This document shows, in pieces, positions 46,602 through 56,056 of a stretch of DNA of 64,000 nt. Under the pieces are notes generated by a model. It saw only the letters and a program-made list of their open reading frames with translations, made no database searches and was not told the DNA's origin. A program made the position numbers and the translations under genes. The stretch is taken from assembly GCF_000423505.1 (NCBI RefSeq), contig NZ_KE384027.1:187140-251139 (forward strand), read 5' to 3'. Source of the DNA: Pseudoclavibacter soli DSM 23366. GTDB taxonomy: Bacteria; Actinomycetota; Actinomycetes; Actinomycetales; Microbacteriaceae. Positions within the stretch are counted from its first letter, which is position 1; the number at the start of each line of letters is the position of its first letter.

Positions 46602-47768
46602 ATGTCCACCAAGCCCGTGCGCCGCGCGATCGCCGCCGGCCTGCTTGTCGCGGTGAGTGCCACCGCGCTCGCCGCATGCTCGACCAATGCAGCCAAAGAT
46701 TCGTCTGATCCCATTCGCTTCGGGGTGACCGCACCGCTGACCGGCAACCAGGCGCAGTACGGCGCCGATTGGAAAGACGCAATCGATCTCTACACCGAGC
46801 AGCTCAATGCGGCAGGCGGTGTCGACGGGCGACAGGTCGAGGTCGACTTCCAAGACAGCCAGGGCGACCCCTCGCAGGCGGCGACCATCGCCCAGAAGTT
46901 CTCTGACGATGAGAGCGTGCTCGGTGTGCTCGGTGACTTCGCCTCGCCCACCTCGAAGGCTGCCAGCCCCATCTATCAGCGTGCCGGCCTCACCCAGATC
47001 GGCATCACCAACTCGGCCGCCGACTTCACCGACACCGGCGACTACATCTTCAGCCCGGCCACCACTCAGGCCGATGACGGGCCCGCGCTCGAGCAGGCCA
47101 CGGCCAAGCAGGGCGAGAAGATCGGCATCATCTACGTCGACAGCGACTGGGGCAAAGGTGGCGCCGAGCTGTGGAACGAAGAGGCGCAGAAGAACGGCGA
47201 CGACGTTGTGTTCAGCGAAGCCGTCTCGCAAGACACCACCGATTACAAGACGCTGCTGACCAAGCTGCGCGACTCGGGCGCTCAAGCGGTCACCATCTAC
47301 GCGTATTACCAGAACGCGGCCCCGATCGTGAAACAGGCTAAGCAGGTCGCCGGCCTCGAGAACACCCAGTGGGTGTCGATCATCTCGAACTACTCCGACG
47401 ACTTCCTCGAGAACGCGGGTGACGCGGCTAACGGCACCATCATCGAGACCACCTACTTCGCCGGTTCCGACGACGAGCAGGTGCGCGCCTTCGACGATGC
47501 CTTCCAGGCGAAATACGGCCGCACCACCAACTGGTTCTCGGCGGTCGCCTATGACGGCATTCAAGATCTGGTCTGGGCCTACCAAAACAGCGACGGCACG
47601 CGAGAGGGCATCCGCAATGCTCTGCGCGACGGCACCGACATTCCGAGCATCGTGCTCGGCAGCATCACCTACAACGACGACCGGCGAGTGTCTCAGCCCC
47701 GGTACCTGTGGGTGCGCGTCGAAAACGGCAAGTTCACCCTGCCTGACGACCTGAACCAGGAGCAGTGA
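46602..47768 (+). CDS. ABC importer substrate-binding lipoprotein, branched-chain amino acid type
   Basis: A 388-residue exported binding protein. The signal peptide ends in the lipobox ALAAC. The mature part starts IRFGVTAPLTGNQAQYG and continues with GGVDGRQVEVDFQDSQGDPSQA and VLGVLGDFASPTSKAASPIYQ, the type I periplasmic binding fold of LivJ-like proteins. ATG 46602 follows AAGGAGACTG; upstream in-frame codons are unsupported. This family binds amino acids, amides, urea and aromatic acids, so the ligand is open. It is separated from the permease gene by a hairpin, which may raise its expression above that of the membrane parts. Confidence 0.9.
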   Translation: MSTKPVRRAIAAGLLVAVSATALAACSTNAAKDSSDPIRFGVTAPLTGNQAQYGADWKDAIDLYTEQLNAAGGVDGRQVEVDFQDSQGDPSQAATIAQKFSDDESVLGVLGDFASPTSKAASPIYQRAGLTQIGITNSAADFTDTGDYIFSPATTQADDGPALEQATAKQGEKIGIIYVDSDWGKGGAELWNEEAQKNGDDVVFSEAVSQDTTDYKTLLTKLRDSGAQAVTIYAYYQNAAPIVKQAKQVAGLENTQWVSIISNYSDDFLENAGDAANGTIIETTYFAGSDDEQVRAFDDAFQAKYGRTTNWFSAVAYDGIQDLVWAYQNSDGTREGIRNALRDGTDIPSIVLGSITYNDDRRVSQPRYLWVRVENGKFTLPDDLNQEQ

Positions 47769-47784
47769 CTCCTGCCCCCAAGCT

Positions 47785-47830
47785 GGTGAGCGGCTCGCCC
47801 TCGACCCCCGACGAGGCCGGGCCGCTCACC
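47785..47830 (+). terminator. Intra-operon hairpin between binding protein and permease genes
   Basis: GGTGAGCGGC (47785-47794) pairs perfectly with GCCGCTCACC (47821-47830) around a 26-base loop. It begins 16 bases after the binding-protein stop. Such structures often act as partial terminators or 3' stabilisers so that the binding protein is made in excess; no U-tract is present. Confidence 0.5.
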
Positions 47831-47853
47831 TGTCACGAAAGGACGGCACCCCG

Positions 47854-49725
47854 GTGCTCGACACCCTGATCGCCGGCATCATCAACGGCAACTCCTACGC
47901 GCTGATCGCCATCGGCGTCTCGCTGATCATCGGCGTCTCGAACGTGATCAACTTCGCGCACGGGTCGATCTTCATCTTTGGCGCACTCAGCTCGTGGTGG
48001 GTGACCACCACCTTCGGCTGGCCTTTTTGGGCCGGTATCGCGACGGCGCTCGTGGTCACCGCAGCGCTCGGCTTCATTGTCAACCTGATCGCCGTGCGCC
48101 CATTTGCCGGCAAGGCCCCAATTGGCTCGGTGCTGGCCACCATCGCGCTGATGGTCATTCTCGACAACGCCGCGCAGTTGATCTTCGGCCCCGAGACGCG
48201 AGCCATCGACACCGGCCTGCCGCGCGCCAACCTGCAAATCGGCGGGCTGCGCTTCGGCCTGGTCGACGTGGCCATCGTCGTGGTCAGCCTGGTGAGCATG
48301 GTCGGCCTGGCACTGCTGCTGAAGCACACCAAAATCGGCCGCGGCATCCGCGCCACGGCACAAGACCGCGAGGCTGCCGCGCAGATGGGCGTGCCGATCA
48401 ATCTCACCCAGAACGTGGCGTTCGTGATCGCTTCGGCACTCGGCGGCCTCGCCGGCGTGCTGGTCTCGGCCTCATATGGCAACATCGGCCCGTCGCAGGG
48501 CTATCTCGCCGGCATGCAGGGGTTCGCGGCGGCGACGCTCGGCGGCCTCGGTTCGCTGCCCGGCGCAGTGGTCGGCGGTATCGTGCTGGGCATTCTCGAG
48601 GCGTTTGGGGTGTACCAGTGGGGCGAACCGATTCGCCCGCTGATCACCTTCGGCGTGCTGCTGCTGGTGCTCTGGATTCGCCCGGCCGGCCTGTTCGGCC
48701 GCCTGCCCGCCATCTCTCGCGAGCCTCTGACCGGCACGTTCTTCGCCCGAGCCAAGGCCATTCGACTCAAGCGCTGGCAGGTGCTTGCCCTGACCCTGCT
48801 GCCCTGGCTGCTGCTGTTGCCGGGAGTGCGCGGCTACCACCAGCAGATCGGTGTGCAGATCGTGGCCTTCTCGCTGATGGCACTGTCGCTGACCCTCGTG
48901 GGCGGTGCGGCCGGGCAGATCTCACTGGGCCAGGCCGGCCCTGTCGCGGTCGGCGCCTACGTGGCTGCGCTGCTCACCCGCGATCACGACTGGAACTTTC
49001 TGGCCGCGGCCCTCGTGGCGGGGGTGATCGCCGCACTGATCTCGGTGGTGCTCGCCGCACCAGGGTGGCGACTGAGCGGGCATTACGCATCGGTGGCCAC
49101 GATGGCGACCGGGGCAGTGATCGTCGCGGTCATCCTGAATCTCGACAGCGTGACCAACGGGTCATCGGGCCTCACCGGCATCCCGCTGCCTGACGTGTTC
49201 GGCTGGCAGGTGCGTGGCACCGGGTTCATCTACGCGGTGGGCCTCGGGATGCTGTTGGTGCTGTTGTGGGTCACGTCGCGGTTGCAGCGCTCGCACTTGG
49301 GCCGCTTCTGGAACGCGATTCGAGATGACGAGGTGGCGGCTCGCTCGGCAGGCATCGAGACACCGGCCTACAAGTCGCTGGCCTTCGCCATCGGCGGGTT
49401 CACCGCCGGGCTCGCTGGGGCGTTTCTCGCCTCGTCGTACGGCTACATCGACCCCAGCATGTTCACGCAGACGCTCAGCCTGCAGATTCTCATCGTCGCC
49501 GTGGTCGGCGGCATGTTCAGCCCGTTCGGTGCCGTGGTGGGCGCCGTGGTGCTCGTCGGCGGCCTCGAACTGTTTCGGGTCTCGACCGAGGGGCGACTGT
49601 TCGCCTATGGGCTGATTCTGCTGCTGGCCGTGCTGCTGCGCCCGCAGGGGCTGTGGTCGCGCAACGCCTCTGGGCGCTCACTGCGCACGTGGCTCACCCG
49701 TCGCAAGGAGGCCGTCAATGACTGA
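47854..49725 (+). CDS. Fused LivH-LivM branched-chain amino acid type ABC permease
   Basis: A 623-residue membrane protein. Residues 1-290 are LivH-like (LIAGIINGNSYALIAIGVSLI, NVINFAHGSIFIFGA, ATAQDREAAAQMGV near 165, GLGSLPGAVVGG). Residues from about 310 are LivM-like (LVGGAAGQISLGQAGPVAVGAY near 350, GIPLPDVFGW, IRDDEVAARSAGIE near 490, SPFGAVVGAVVLVG). Each half keeps its EAA-type coupling segment. The two permeases are normally encoded separately. The start is GTG 47854 after GAAAGGACG. It overlaps the next ATPase gene by 8 bases. Confidence 0.9.
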   Translation: MLDTLIAGIINGNSYALIAIGVSLIIGVSNVINFAHGSIFIFGALSSWWVTTTFGWPFWAGIATALVVTAALGFIVNLIAVRPFAGKAPIGSVLATIALMVILDNAAQLIFGPETRAIDTGLPRANLQIGGLRFGLVDVAIVVVSLVSMVGLALLLKHTKIGRGIRATAQDREAAAQMGVPINLTQNVAFVIASALGGLAGVLVSASYGNIGPSQGYLAGMQGFAAATLGGLGSLPGAVVGGIVLGILEAFGVYQWGEPIRPLITFGVLLLVLWIRPAGLFGRLPAISREPLTGTFFARAKAIRLKRWQVLALTLLPWLLLLPGVRGYHQQIGVQIVAFSLMALSLTLVGGAAGQISLGQAGPVAVGAYVAALLTRDHDWNFLAAALVAGVIAALISVVLAAPGWRLSGHYASVATMATGAVIVAVILNLDSVTNGSSGLTGIPLPDVFGWQVRGTGFIYAVGLGMLLVLLWVTSRLQRSHLGRFWNAIRDDEVAARSAGIETPAYKSLAFAIGGFTAGLAGAFLASSYGYIDPSMFTQTLSLQILIVAVVGGMFSPFGAVVGAVVLVGGLELFRVSTEGRLFAYGLILLLAVLLRPQGLWSRNASGRSLRTWLTRRKEAVND

Positions 49726-50604
49726 CCGCGTGCTCACTGTCACCGAGCTGACCAAGCACTTCGACGGGCTGCCGGCCGTCGACGGCACCTCGTTCGAGGT
49801 GCGCGAACATGAGGTGGTCAGCATCATCGGCCCCAACGGCTCGGGCAAGACCACCACGCTGAACCTGCTCAGCGGGCTGCTGCGCCCCCAGCACGGCACC
49901 GTCGTGTTCGACGGCACCGACATCACCGGGCGGCTGCCGGATGCGCTGGCTGCGATTGGGCTGACCCGCACGTTTCAGAACGGGCGCGTGTTCGGCACCA
50001 TGAGCATCGACGACAATGTGACGGTGGGGCTCACCCCGAAGCTGCGAGCCGCGCGGCCGCTGGCGAGACTGCGCCGCATTCCGGTGCTGCGCTGGATCCC
50101 GCTGCTGGCCGAGACGGTGGTGGCCCTGGTGCGCCCGCCATCCGTGCGCCGCGAAGAGCGCGAAACCGCGCAGACCGTCACCGGCCAGCTGGAGCGCTTT
50201 GGCGATCGACTGCTGCCGCGACGCAGCCAAGAGGCCGCGACGCTGTCGTATGCGAACCGTCGGCGCACCGAGATTGCCCGCGCCCTGGCGCCGAGCCCTC
50301 GCCTGCTGCTGCTTGACGAGCCCACCGCGGGCATGAACCCCGCCGAGACCGACGAAGTGATGCACCAGCTGCTCGCGCTCAAGCGGGATGGGCAGACGAT
50401 GCTGTTGGTCGAGCACAAGCTCGATCTGGTGATGACTGTCTCTGACCGGGTGATCGTGATGGATCACGGCGTGATCATTGCCGAGGGCACCCCCGCCGAG
50501 GTGCAGGCCGACCCCGCGGTGATCGAGGCCTACTTGGGCAGTCGTCGCGGCCGGGCCGTCGCTGATATTGCGCCGTCGGGCGCGACAGACGAAGGAGACC
50601 ACGA

Positions 50605-50608
<4 letters not shown>
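49718..50608 (+). CDS. livG: ABC importer ATPase, LivG type
   Basis: A 296-residue ATPase: Walker A GPNGSGKTT near residue 38, the LivG-type LTRTFQNGRVFGTMSIDDN near 83, an insertion of about 45 residues, then LSYANRRRTEIARALAPSP, whose signature LSYAN is degenerate as is common in LivG, Walker B LLLLDEPTAGMNP and the switch in LVEHKLD. It pairs with LivF to power the fused permease. ATGA overlap with the next gene. Confidence 0.93.
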
Positions 50609-51368
<760 letters not shown>

Positions 51369-51372
<4 letters not shown>

Positions 51373-52646
51373 GCCGCATTGCCATCATCGGCGCCGGTGC
51401 CGCCGGTCTCGAGAGTCTGCGCGTGCTGCGCGACCACGGGCACGAGGTGACCGTCTTCGAGTCGAGGGCCGAACCGGGTGGGCATTGGAACAGCGACTAC
51501 GAGGCGCTGCATCTGATCTCGTCGGCGAACATCTCGGGGTTCGAAGCGTGGCCAATGCCCGACGACTACCCACTGTTTCCCTCGCGTCAACAGATGGTCG
51601 ACTACCTGCACGGGTTCGCTCGACACTTCGATCTGCTGCGCGACATTCGCTTCAACACGCCGGTGCGTCTGGTGCAGCCGGTCGATGGCGGGCGTCGCGG
51701 CTGGGAGGTGAGCACCGCATCCGGCACTGAACGCTTTGACGCGGTGGTGGTGGCCAATGGGCATCTGAGCTCGCCGGTGGTGCCCGAAATCGCCGAGCGA
51801 TTCACCGGCCACCAGCTGCACACCGCCGACTATCACAACGTCGACGACCTGTCGGGGCAGCGAGTGCTCGTGGTGGGTGCCGGCAACTCTGGGTGCGACG
51901 TGGCCGTCGACGCTGCGCAGTCGCGCCGGTTCGACGACGTGACCATCTCGATCAGGCATGGTCACCGGTTCATTCCCAAAACCCTGTTTGGGCGGCCGAG
52001 GCGAGAGATCGCCATCCTGCGCTATACCGGGCCGTGGCTCAGCCAGCTGATCACGCGCGGCCTGATGCGGGTGTCAAAGGGCACCAACGCGCGCTATCCC
52101 GGGCTGCCCGAGCCGGTCGACCCCGACCTACGCCACCAGCTGCCGATCGCCAACGACCTGCTGCTCTACTGGATTCACCACGGTCGCATTCGACCCACCT
52201 CGGGCATCACCGACATCGAAGGCACGCAGGTGAGTTTCGCCGACGGCACCAGCCGCTCCTTCGACACCGTGGTGTGGGCGACCGGCTACCGGGCGACCTT
52301 TCCGTTTCTCGCCGATGAGTATGTGCCGCGTGAAGCTGATATTCCGGTGAAATACGCCGGATGCACACTGCTCGCCTCGCCGCTGACCAACCTGTTTGTG
52401 ATCGGGCTCACCGCACCACGCGGCCCGCAGTTTCCGGTGTACACCCGGCAGATCGAGCTGGTCGTGCGACTGTTGGCACTGCAGCAGCGCATCGATCACC
52501 CGATCGTCGAAGACTTCGCACAGAGCGAGTCGCCGAATGTGCGCATCGACATCATCAGAGCAGACTGGAACACAGAGATGGAGCGGGCCGAGCGGCTGAC
52601 CACACGACTCGAAGAGCGCCTGGCTCCGGCAGGAGTGGTGGAATGA
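51369..52646 (+). CDS. Flavin-containing monooxygenase (class B)
   Basis: A 425-residue flavoprotein. IAIIGAGAAGLESLRVL at residues 4-20 binds FAD, EPGGHW follows near 37, and RFTGHQLHTADYHN near 137 fits the FMO fingerprint FxGxxxHxxxY. VLVVGAGNSGCDVAVDA near 157 binds NADPH, and VVWATGYRATFPF near 300 is the C-terminal ATG motif. It should oxygenate a nitrogen or sulphur atom, or a carbonyl, of the compound brought in by the importer encoded just upstream. Start and stop overlap both neighbours by 4 bases. Confidence 0.9.
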
Positions 52647-54505
52647 GCGACAACGAACCGGTGCTGGCGATCATTGGCGGCGGCCCGCGCGGCATCTCGG
52701 TGCTTGAGCGCATCGCGGTGCGGCTGAGCCCCGATGCGAGCGCGCAGGTGCACATCTATGAACCCTGCGAGCTGGGGTCGGGCCGTGTCTGGCAGACCGA
52801 TCAGCCGCAGAACCTGGTGATGAACACCTACGCCGGGCAGGTGACCTTCTTCGTCGACGATTCAGTGCACTGCGCCGGCGCGCACGTGAACGGCCCTGAT
52901 CTGATCGCCTGGGCGCGTCTGATCGTTGAACAGCACGATGGTGTGGTGTCGCCCGAGGTCGACCCGCAGGCGCGCGCCGTCTGGCAGGCGCACCCGGCGC
53001 AGCCCGAGGTCACGCGCTCGCTGTTGGCCGAGGCTCGCGCGCTCGAACCGTGGTCGCACCCCTCGCGGGTGTTCTTCGGCCGCTATCTGCAGTGGTTCGC
53101 CGATCGCGCGCTGGCGCTGCTGCCTTCGGGCGTGCACGTGATGCATCACCGCACCCGGGCCACCGCCGTCGACGTCGATGCCACCGGCGGCCGAGAGCGC
53201 TACCGCATCAGCGCATCCGATGGCACGCTCATCGCAGATGCCGCGGTGCTGGCACTGGGCTGGCTCGATGCCGAGCCGGGTGTGGCCCGGGTGACCGAGC
53301 TGCCCTGGGTGGCACCCGAGAACCCCATCGAGCAGCGACTCGACCAGCTCGGCGCTGGTGAGTCGGTGGCGGTGCGCGGGCTCGGCATGGGGTTTTACGA
53401 TGCCCTCGTGCTGTTGACCGAGGGGCGCGGTGGGCGCTACGAGCCGGTGGGCTCGTTTGAGTCGGCGCACGGCGATCGGGTGGCCAAGCTGCGTTACGTG
53501 CCCAGCGGGCGTGAGCCGCAGCTGCAGATCGGCTCAGCCAGCGGGGTGCCCTTCCGCAGCAAGTCGGTGTATCACGCACTGCCGCCCCAAGCCGATCTCG
53601 CCGCCCTCGATCGGGCGCTCGCCGCTGCAGTGCCGGGGCAGACCGACTTCGACCGTGACCTGTGGCCGGCGCTCGTCGACGACGCACGCCGAGCCTGGGC
53701 CACCACCCGCGCCCGCCTCGAAGCCGAGCGGGGGCAGGATGCCGTGGTCGGCATCCCGGCCGAGCTCGATTTGCAGCAGCTCACTGATCCGCTGCCCGCG
53801 CAGCTGCACACCAGCGACCAGTACGCGCGCTGGTTTGTGGAGTTTCTGACCGCTGACGTGATCGAGGCCGCCAAGGGGCTTGACAGCCCGCTGAAGGCCG
53901 CCGCCTGGACGATCTCGGCCGCCCGGGCGCGCATCGCCGAGTTCGCGAGTTTCGGCGGGCTCACTGCAGACAGCTTTCGTGCGGGCTACGCGCGCTACAT
54001 GACGCTCGGGGCAAAACTCGGCTCTGGGCCGCCGGCGTTTCGCACCGCACAGCTGCTGGCGGCGATCGAGGCTGGAATCGTGCATCCGTTCGGGCCGGCC
54101 GGTCAGGTGCGGGTCTCCGACGGCCGCGCCGAGCTGGTCTCGCCGTTGCTGCCCGGTGAGGCGCGACCGGTGAGCGCAGTGCTCGACGCCTGGATGTATC
54201 AGCCTGACGCCCCGGCCACGACAGACCCGCTGCTGCGACATGTGCTTGACGCCGGTGTGGGCGCGGTGTTCGCGCGCGTCGATGCGGCAGGCACCGCGCA
54301 CCCGACTCGTGCGCTGGCCATCGAGGCTGCCACATCGCGACTGCTCGATGCGTCGGGCGAGCCGCGTCGGGCTCTGTACTCCGTGGGGATTCCGCAGGAG
54401 GAGGCGCGGGGGTTCTCGGCGATCAGTCCGCTGCCGCACACCGACTCGGCGCTGCTGCGTGAGACGGATGCGGTGGCTGACGATGTGGTGACCCGGCTGC
54501 GGTAA
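52643..54505 (+). CDS. FAD/NAD(P)-binding protein (PF13454-like)
   Basis: A 620-residue protein. PVLAIIGGGPRGISVLERIAVRL at residues 5-27 binds the dinucleotide. GSGRVWQTDQPQNLVMNTYAGQ near 47, SRVFFGRYLQWFADRAL near 137 and AVLALGWLDAEPG near 200 are family features. The C-terminal half (RSKSVYHALPPQ, LGSGPPAFRTAQLLAAIEAG, ALYSVGIPQEEARGF) is characteristic of this family but functionally unknown. The reading frame is open far upstream inside the monooxygenase gene; ATG 52643, overlapping its stop by 4 bases, is the real start. It is the last gene of the importer operon and may be a second flavin oxidoreductase for the same substrate. Confidence 0.8.
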   Translation: MSDNEPVLAIIGGGPRGISVLERIAVRLSPDASAQVHIYEPCELGSGRVWQTDQPQNLVMNTYAGQVTFFVDDSVHCAGAHVNGPDLIAWARLIVEQHDGVVSPEVDPQARAVWQAHPAQPEVTRSLLAEARALEPWSHPSRVFFGRYLQWFADRALALLPSGVHVMHHRTRATAVDVDATGGRERYRISASDGTLIADAAVLALGWLDAEPGVARVTELPWVAPENPIEQRLDQLGAGESVAVRGLGMGFYDALVLLTEGRGGRYEPVGSFESAHGDRVAKLRYVPSGREPQLQIGSASGVPFRSKSVYHALPPQADLAALDRALAAAVPGQTDFDRDLWPALVDDARRAWATTRARLEAERGQDAVVGIPAELDLQQLTDPLPAQLHTSDQYARWFVEFLTADVIEAAKGLDSPLKAAAWTISAARARIAEFASFGGLTADSFRAGYARYMTLGAKLGSGPPAFRTAQLLAAIEAGIVHPFGPAGQVRVSDGRAELVSPLLPGEARPVSAVLDAWMYQPDAPATTDPLLRHVLDAGVGAVFARVDAAGTAHPTRALAIEAATSRLLDASGEPRRALYSVGIPQEEARGFSAISPLPHTDSALLRETDAVADDVVTRLR

Positions 54506-54691
54506 GCACCTGCCTGAGGTTACAGATACGTAACGGATGATCGAACCAACCTGAGCGGGCTACGGGGTGGGGCGCGCAAGGATGTAGGCTGGCTGCGTTA
54601 TTGGTGGAGCATACGTTTACGATCTTTGGTTTTGAGATGAATGACGAGGCTCCCCTTGCCGTTTGCACACCCGCAGAAATGGAGCGTCTCT

Positions 54692-56053
54692 GTGTCTTCC
54701 TCATCTCGTCTCGAGCCCGCCGCGTCAGCCCTCACTAAGGATCAGTTGACGGCCTGGCGGCAGGCATTCCTGGCAGACCCCACCGCAGTTCGTGCGCAGA
54801 ACGCCGTCACGAAGGTGTCGATCGACGATGTGGCGTTGAACCGCCAGCGCTTGATCGACACCCCGCGCAGCATGTCGCATCGCCTCGACGACTGGGAGGC
54901 CGCGAACCAGGGCAACAGCGGGCGCTGCTGGCTGTTTGCCGCGCTGAACCTGCTGCGCAGCGATGCGCGCAAAAAGCTCAACGTGAAGAACTTCGAGTTC
55001 AGCCAGAACCACGCGATGTACTGGGACAAGATCGAGCGGGCCAACTACTTTCTCGAAGACGTGATCGCACTGGCCGACCGCGAGCCAGACGATCGTCTGC
55101 TCTCGTTTCTGCTGAAGAACCTGCTGGGCGACGGCGGGCAGTGGAACATGGAGGTCAGCATCTTCTTGAAACACGGCGTGGTGCCCAAAGAACTGATGCC
55201 CGAGACGCAGTCATCGGGCAACACCAGCCGCATGAACACCTCGCTCGGCACCCTGCTGCGCAAGGGCGCCAAGCAGCTGCGTGACGCCGTGCGCTCCGGC
55301 GCCGACGCCGAGCAGGTCGCCGAGCTGAAAGTACAGCTGCTGGCAGACACCCACCGCATTCTCACCATTCACCTCGGTGTGCCGCCGACCGAGTTCGAGT
55401 GGCAGTGGAACGATGACGAGCGCAACTTCCATCGCGGGGGCACGTTCACTCCGCAGCAGTTTCTTGCCGAGTACACCGACATCGACCTGCGTGACTACAT
55501 CTGCCTGGTCGACGACCCGAGGCCGGAGCATCCGAAGGGCACCACGCTCACCGTGGCGCACTTGGGCAATGTCGTCGCCGGTGACCCCGTGCTCTACCTG
55601 AACACCGACATCGCGACGATCAAACGCATCACTGCAGAGACGATTGCCGACGGCGAGCCCGTGTGGTTCGGCTGCGACGTCGACCCGCAGTTCTACCGGC
55701 AAGAGGGGGTGTGGGCGGCCGACCTCTTCGACTACTCGGGGGTGTACGGCGTTGATCTGCGCACCACGAAAGAAGACCGCATTCGCTATGGCGACAGCGA
55801 GATGACGCACGCGATGCTGTTTACCGGGGTCGATCTCGACGAACAGGGCGTCGCACGGCGTTGGCGGGTCGAGAACAGCTGGGGCATCGAGAAGTTCGAC
55901 AAGGGCTTCTGCACTATGGCCGACTCGTGGTTCGACGAATATGTCTTCGAGGTCGTTGTGCGCCGGGATCGACTGCCCGCTGAGCTGCAGGCGGCCATCG
56001 ACGCGTCGCCGATCGTGCTGGACGCCTGGGATCCGATGGGCGCACTGGCCTGA
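54692..56053 (+). CDS. pepC: Aminopeptidase C / bleomycin hydrolase family (peptidase C1B)
   Basis: A 453-residue cytosolic cysteine peptidase. NQGNSGRCWLFAALNLLR near residue 70 carries the catalytic cysteine. DSEMTHAMLFTGVDLDEQG near 385 gives the histidine and RWRVENSWGIEKFDKGF near 405 the asparagine. The C-terminus DAWDPMGALA resembles the arm that reaches into the active site and makes these hexamers aminopeptidases. GTG 54692 with GGAG upstream is preferred over the earlier in-frame start at 54641. It converges on the hydrolase gene with 3 bases between stops. Bases 54506-54691 hold only its promoter region. Confidence 0.93.
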   Translation: MSSSSRLEPAASALTKDQLTAWRQAFLADPTAVRAQNAVTKVSIDDVALNRQRLIDTPRSMSHRLDDWEAANQGNSGRCWLFAALNLLRSDARKKLNVKNFEFSQNHAMYWDKIERANYFLEDVIALADREPDDRLLSFLLKNLLGDGGQWNMEVSIFLKHGVVPKELMPETQSSGNTSRMNTSLGTLLRKGAKQLRDAVRSGADAEQVAELKVQLLADTHRILTIHLGVPPTEFEWQWNDDERNFHRGGTFTPQQFLAEYTDIDLRDYICLVDDPRPEHPKGTTLTVAHLGNVVAGDPVLYLNTDIATIKRITAETIADGEPVWFGCDVDPQFYRQEGVWAADLFDYSGVYGVDLRTTKEDRIRYGDSEMTHAMLFTGVDLDEQGVARRWRVENSWGIEKFDKGFCTMADSWFDEYVFEVVVRRDRLPAELQAAIDASPIVLDAWDPMGALA

Positions 56054-56056
56054 CCG

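Noticed and set aside
46542-47585. A reverse-strand frame of about 347 codons across the binding-protein gene
   Set aside because: It lacks conserved motifs and lies wholly opposite a clear lipoprotein gene; treated as a composition artefact.
52361-52642. An upstream extension of the PF13454-like protein by 94 codons
   Set aside because: The extra residues lie in another frame of the flavin monooxygenase gene and look like antisense-type filler. ATG 52643 forms a normal ATGA overlap.
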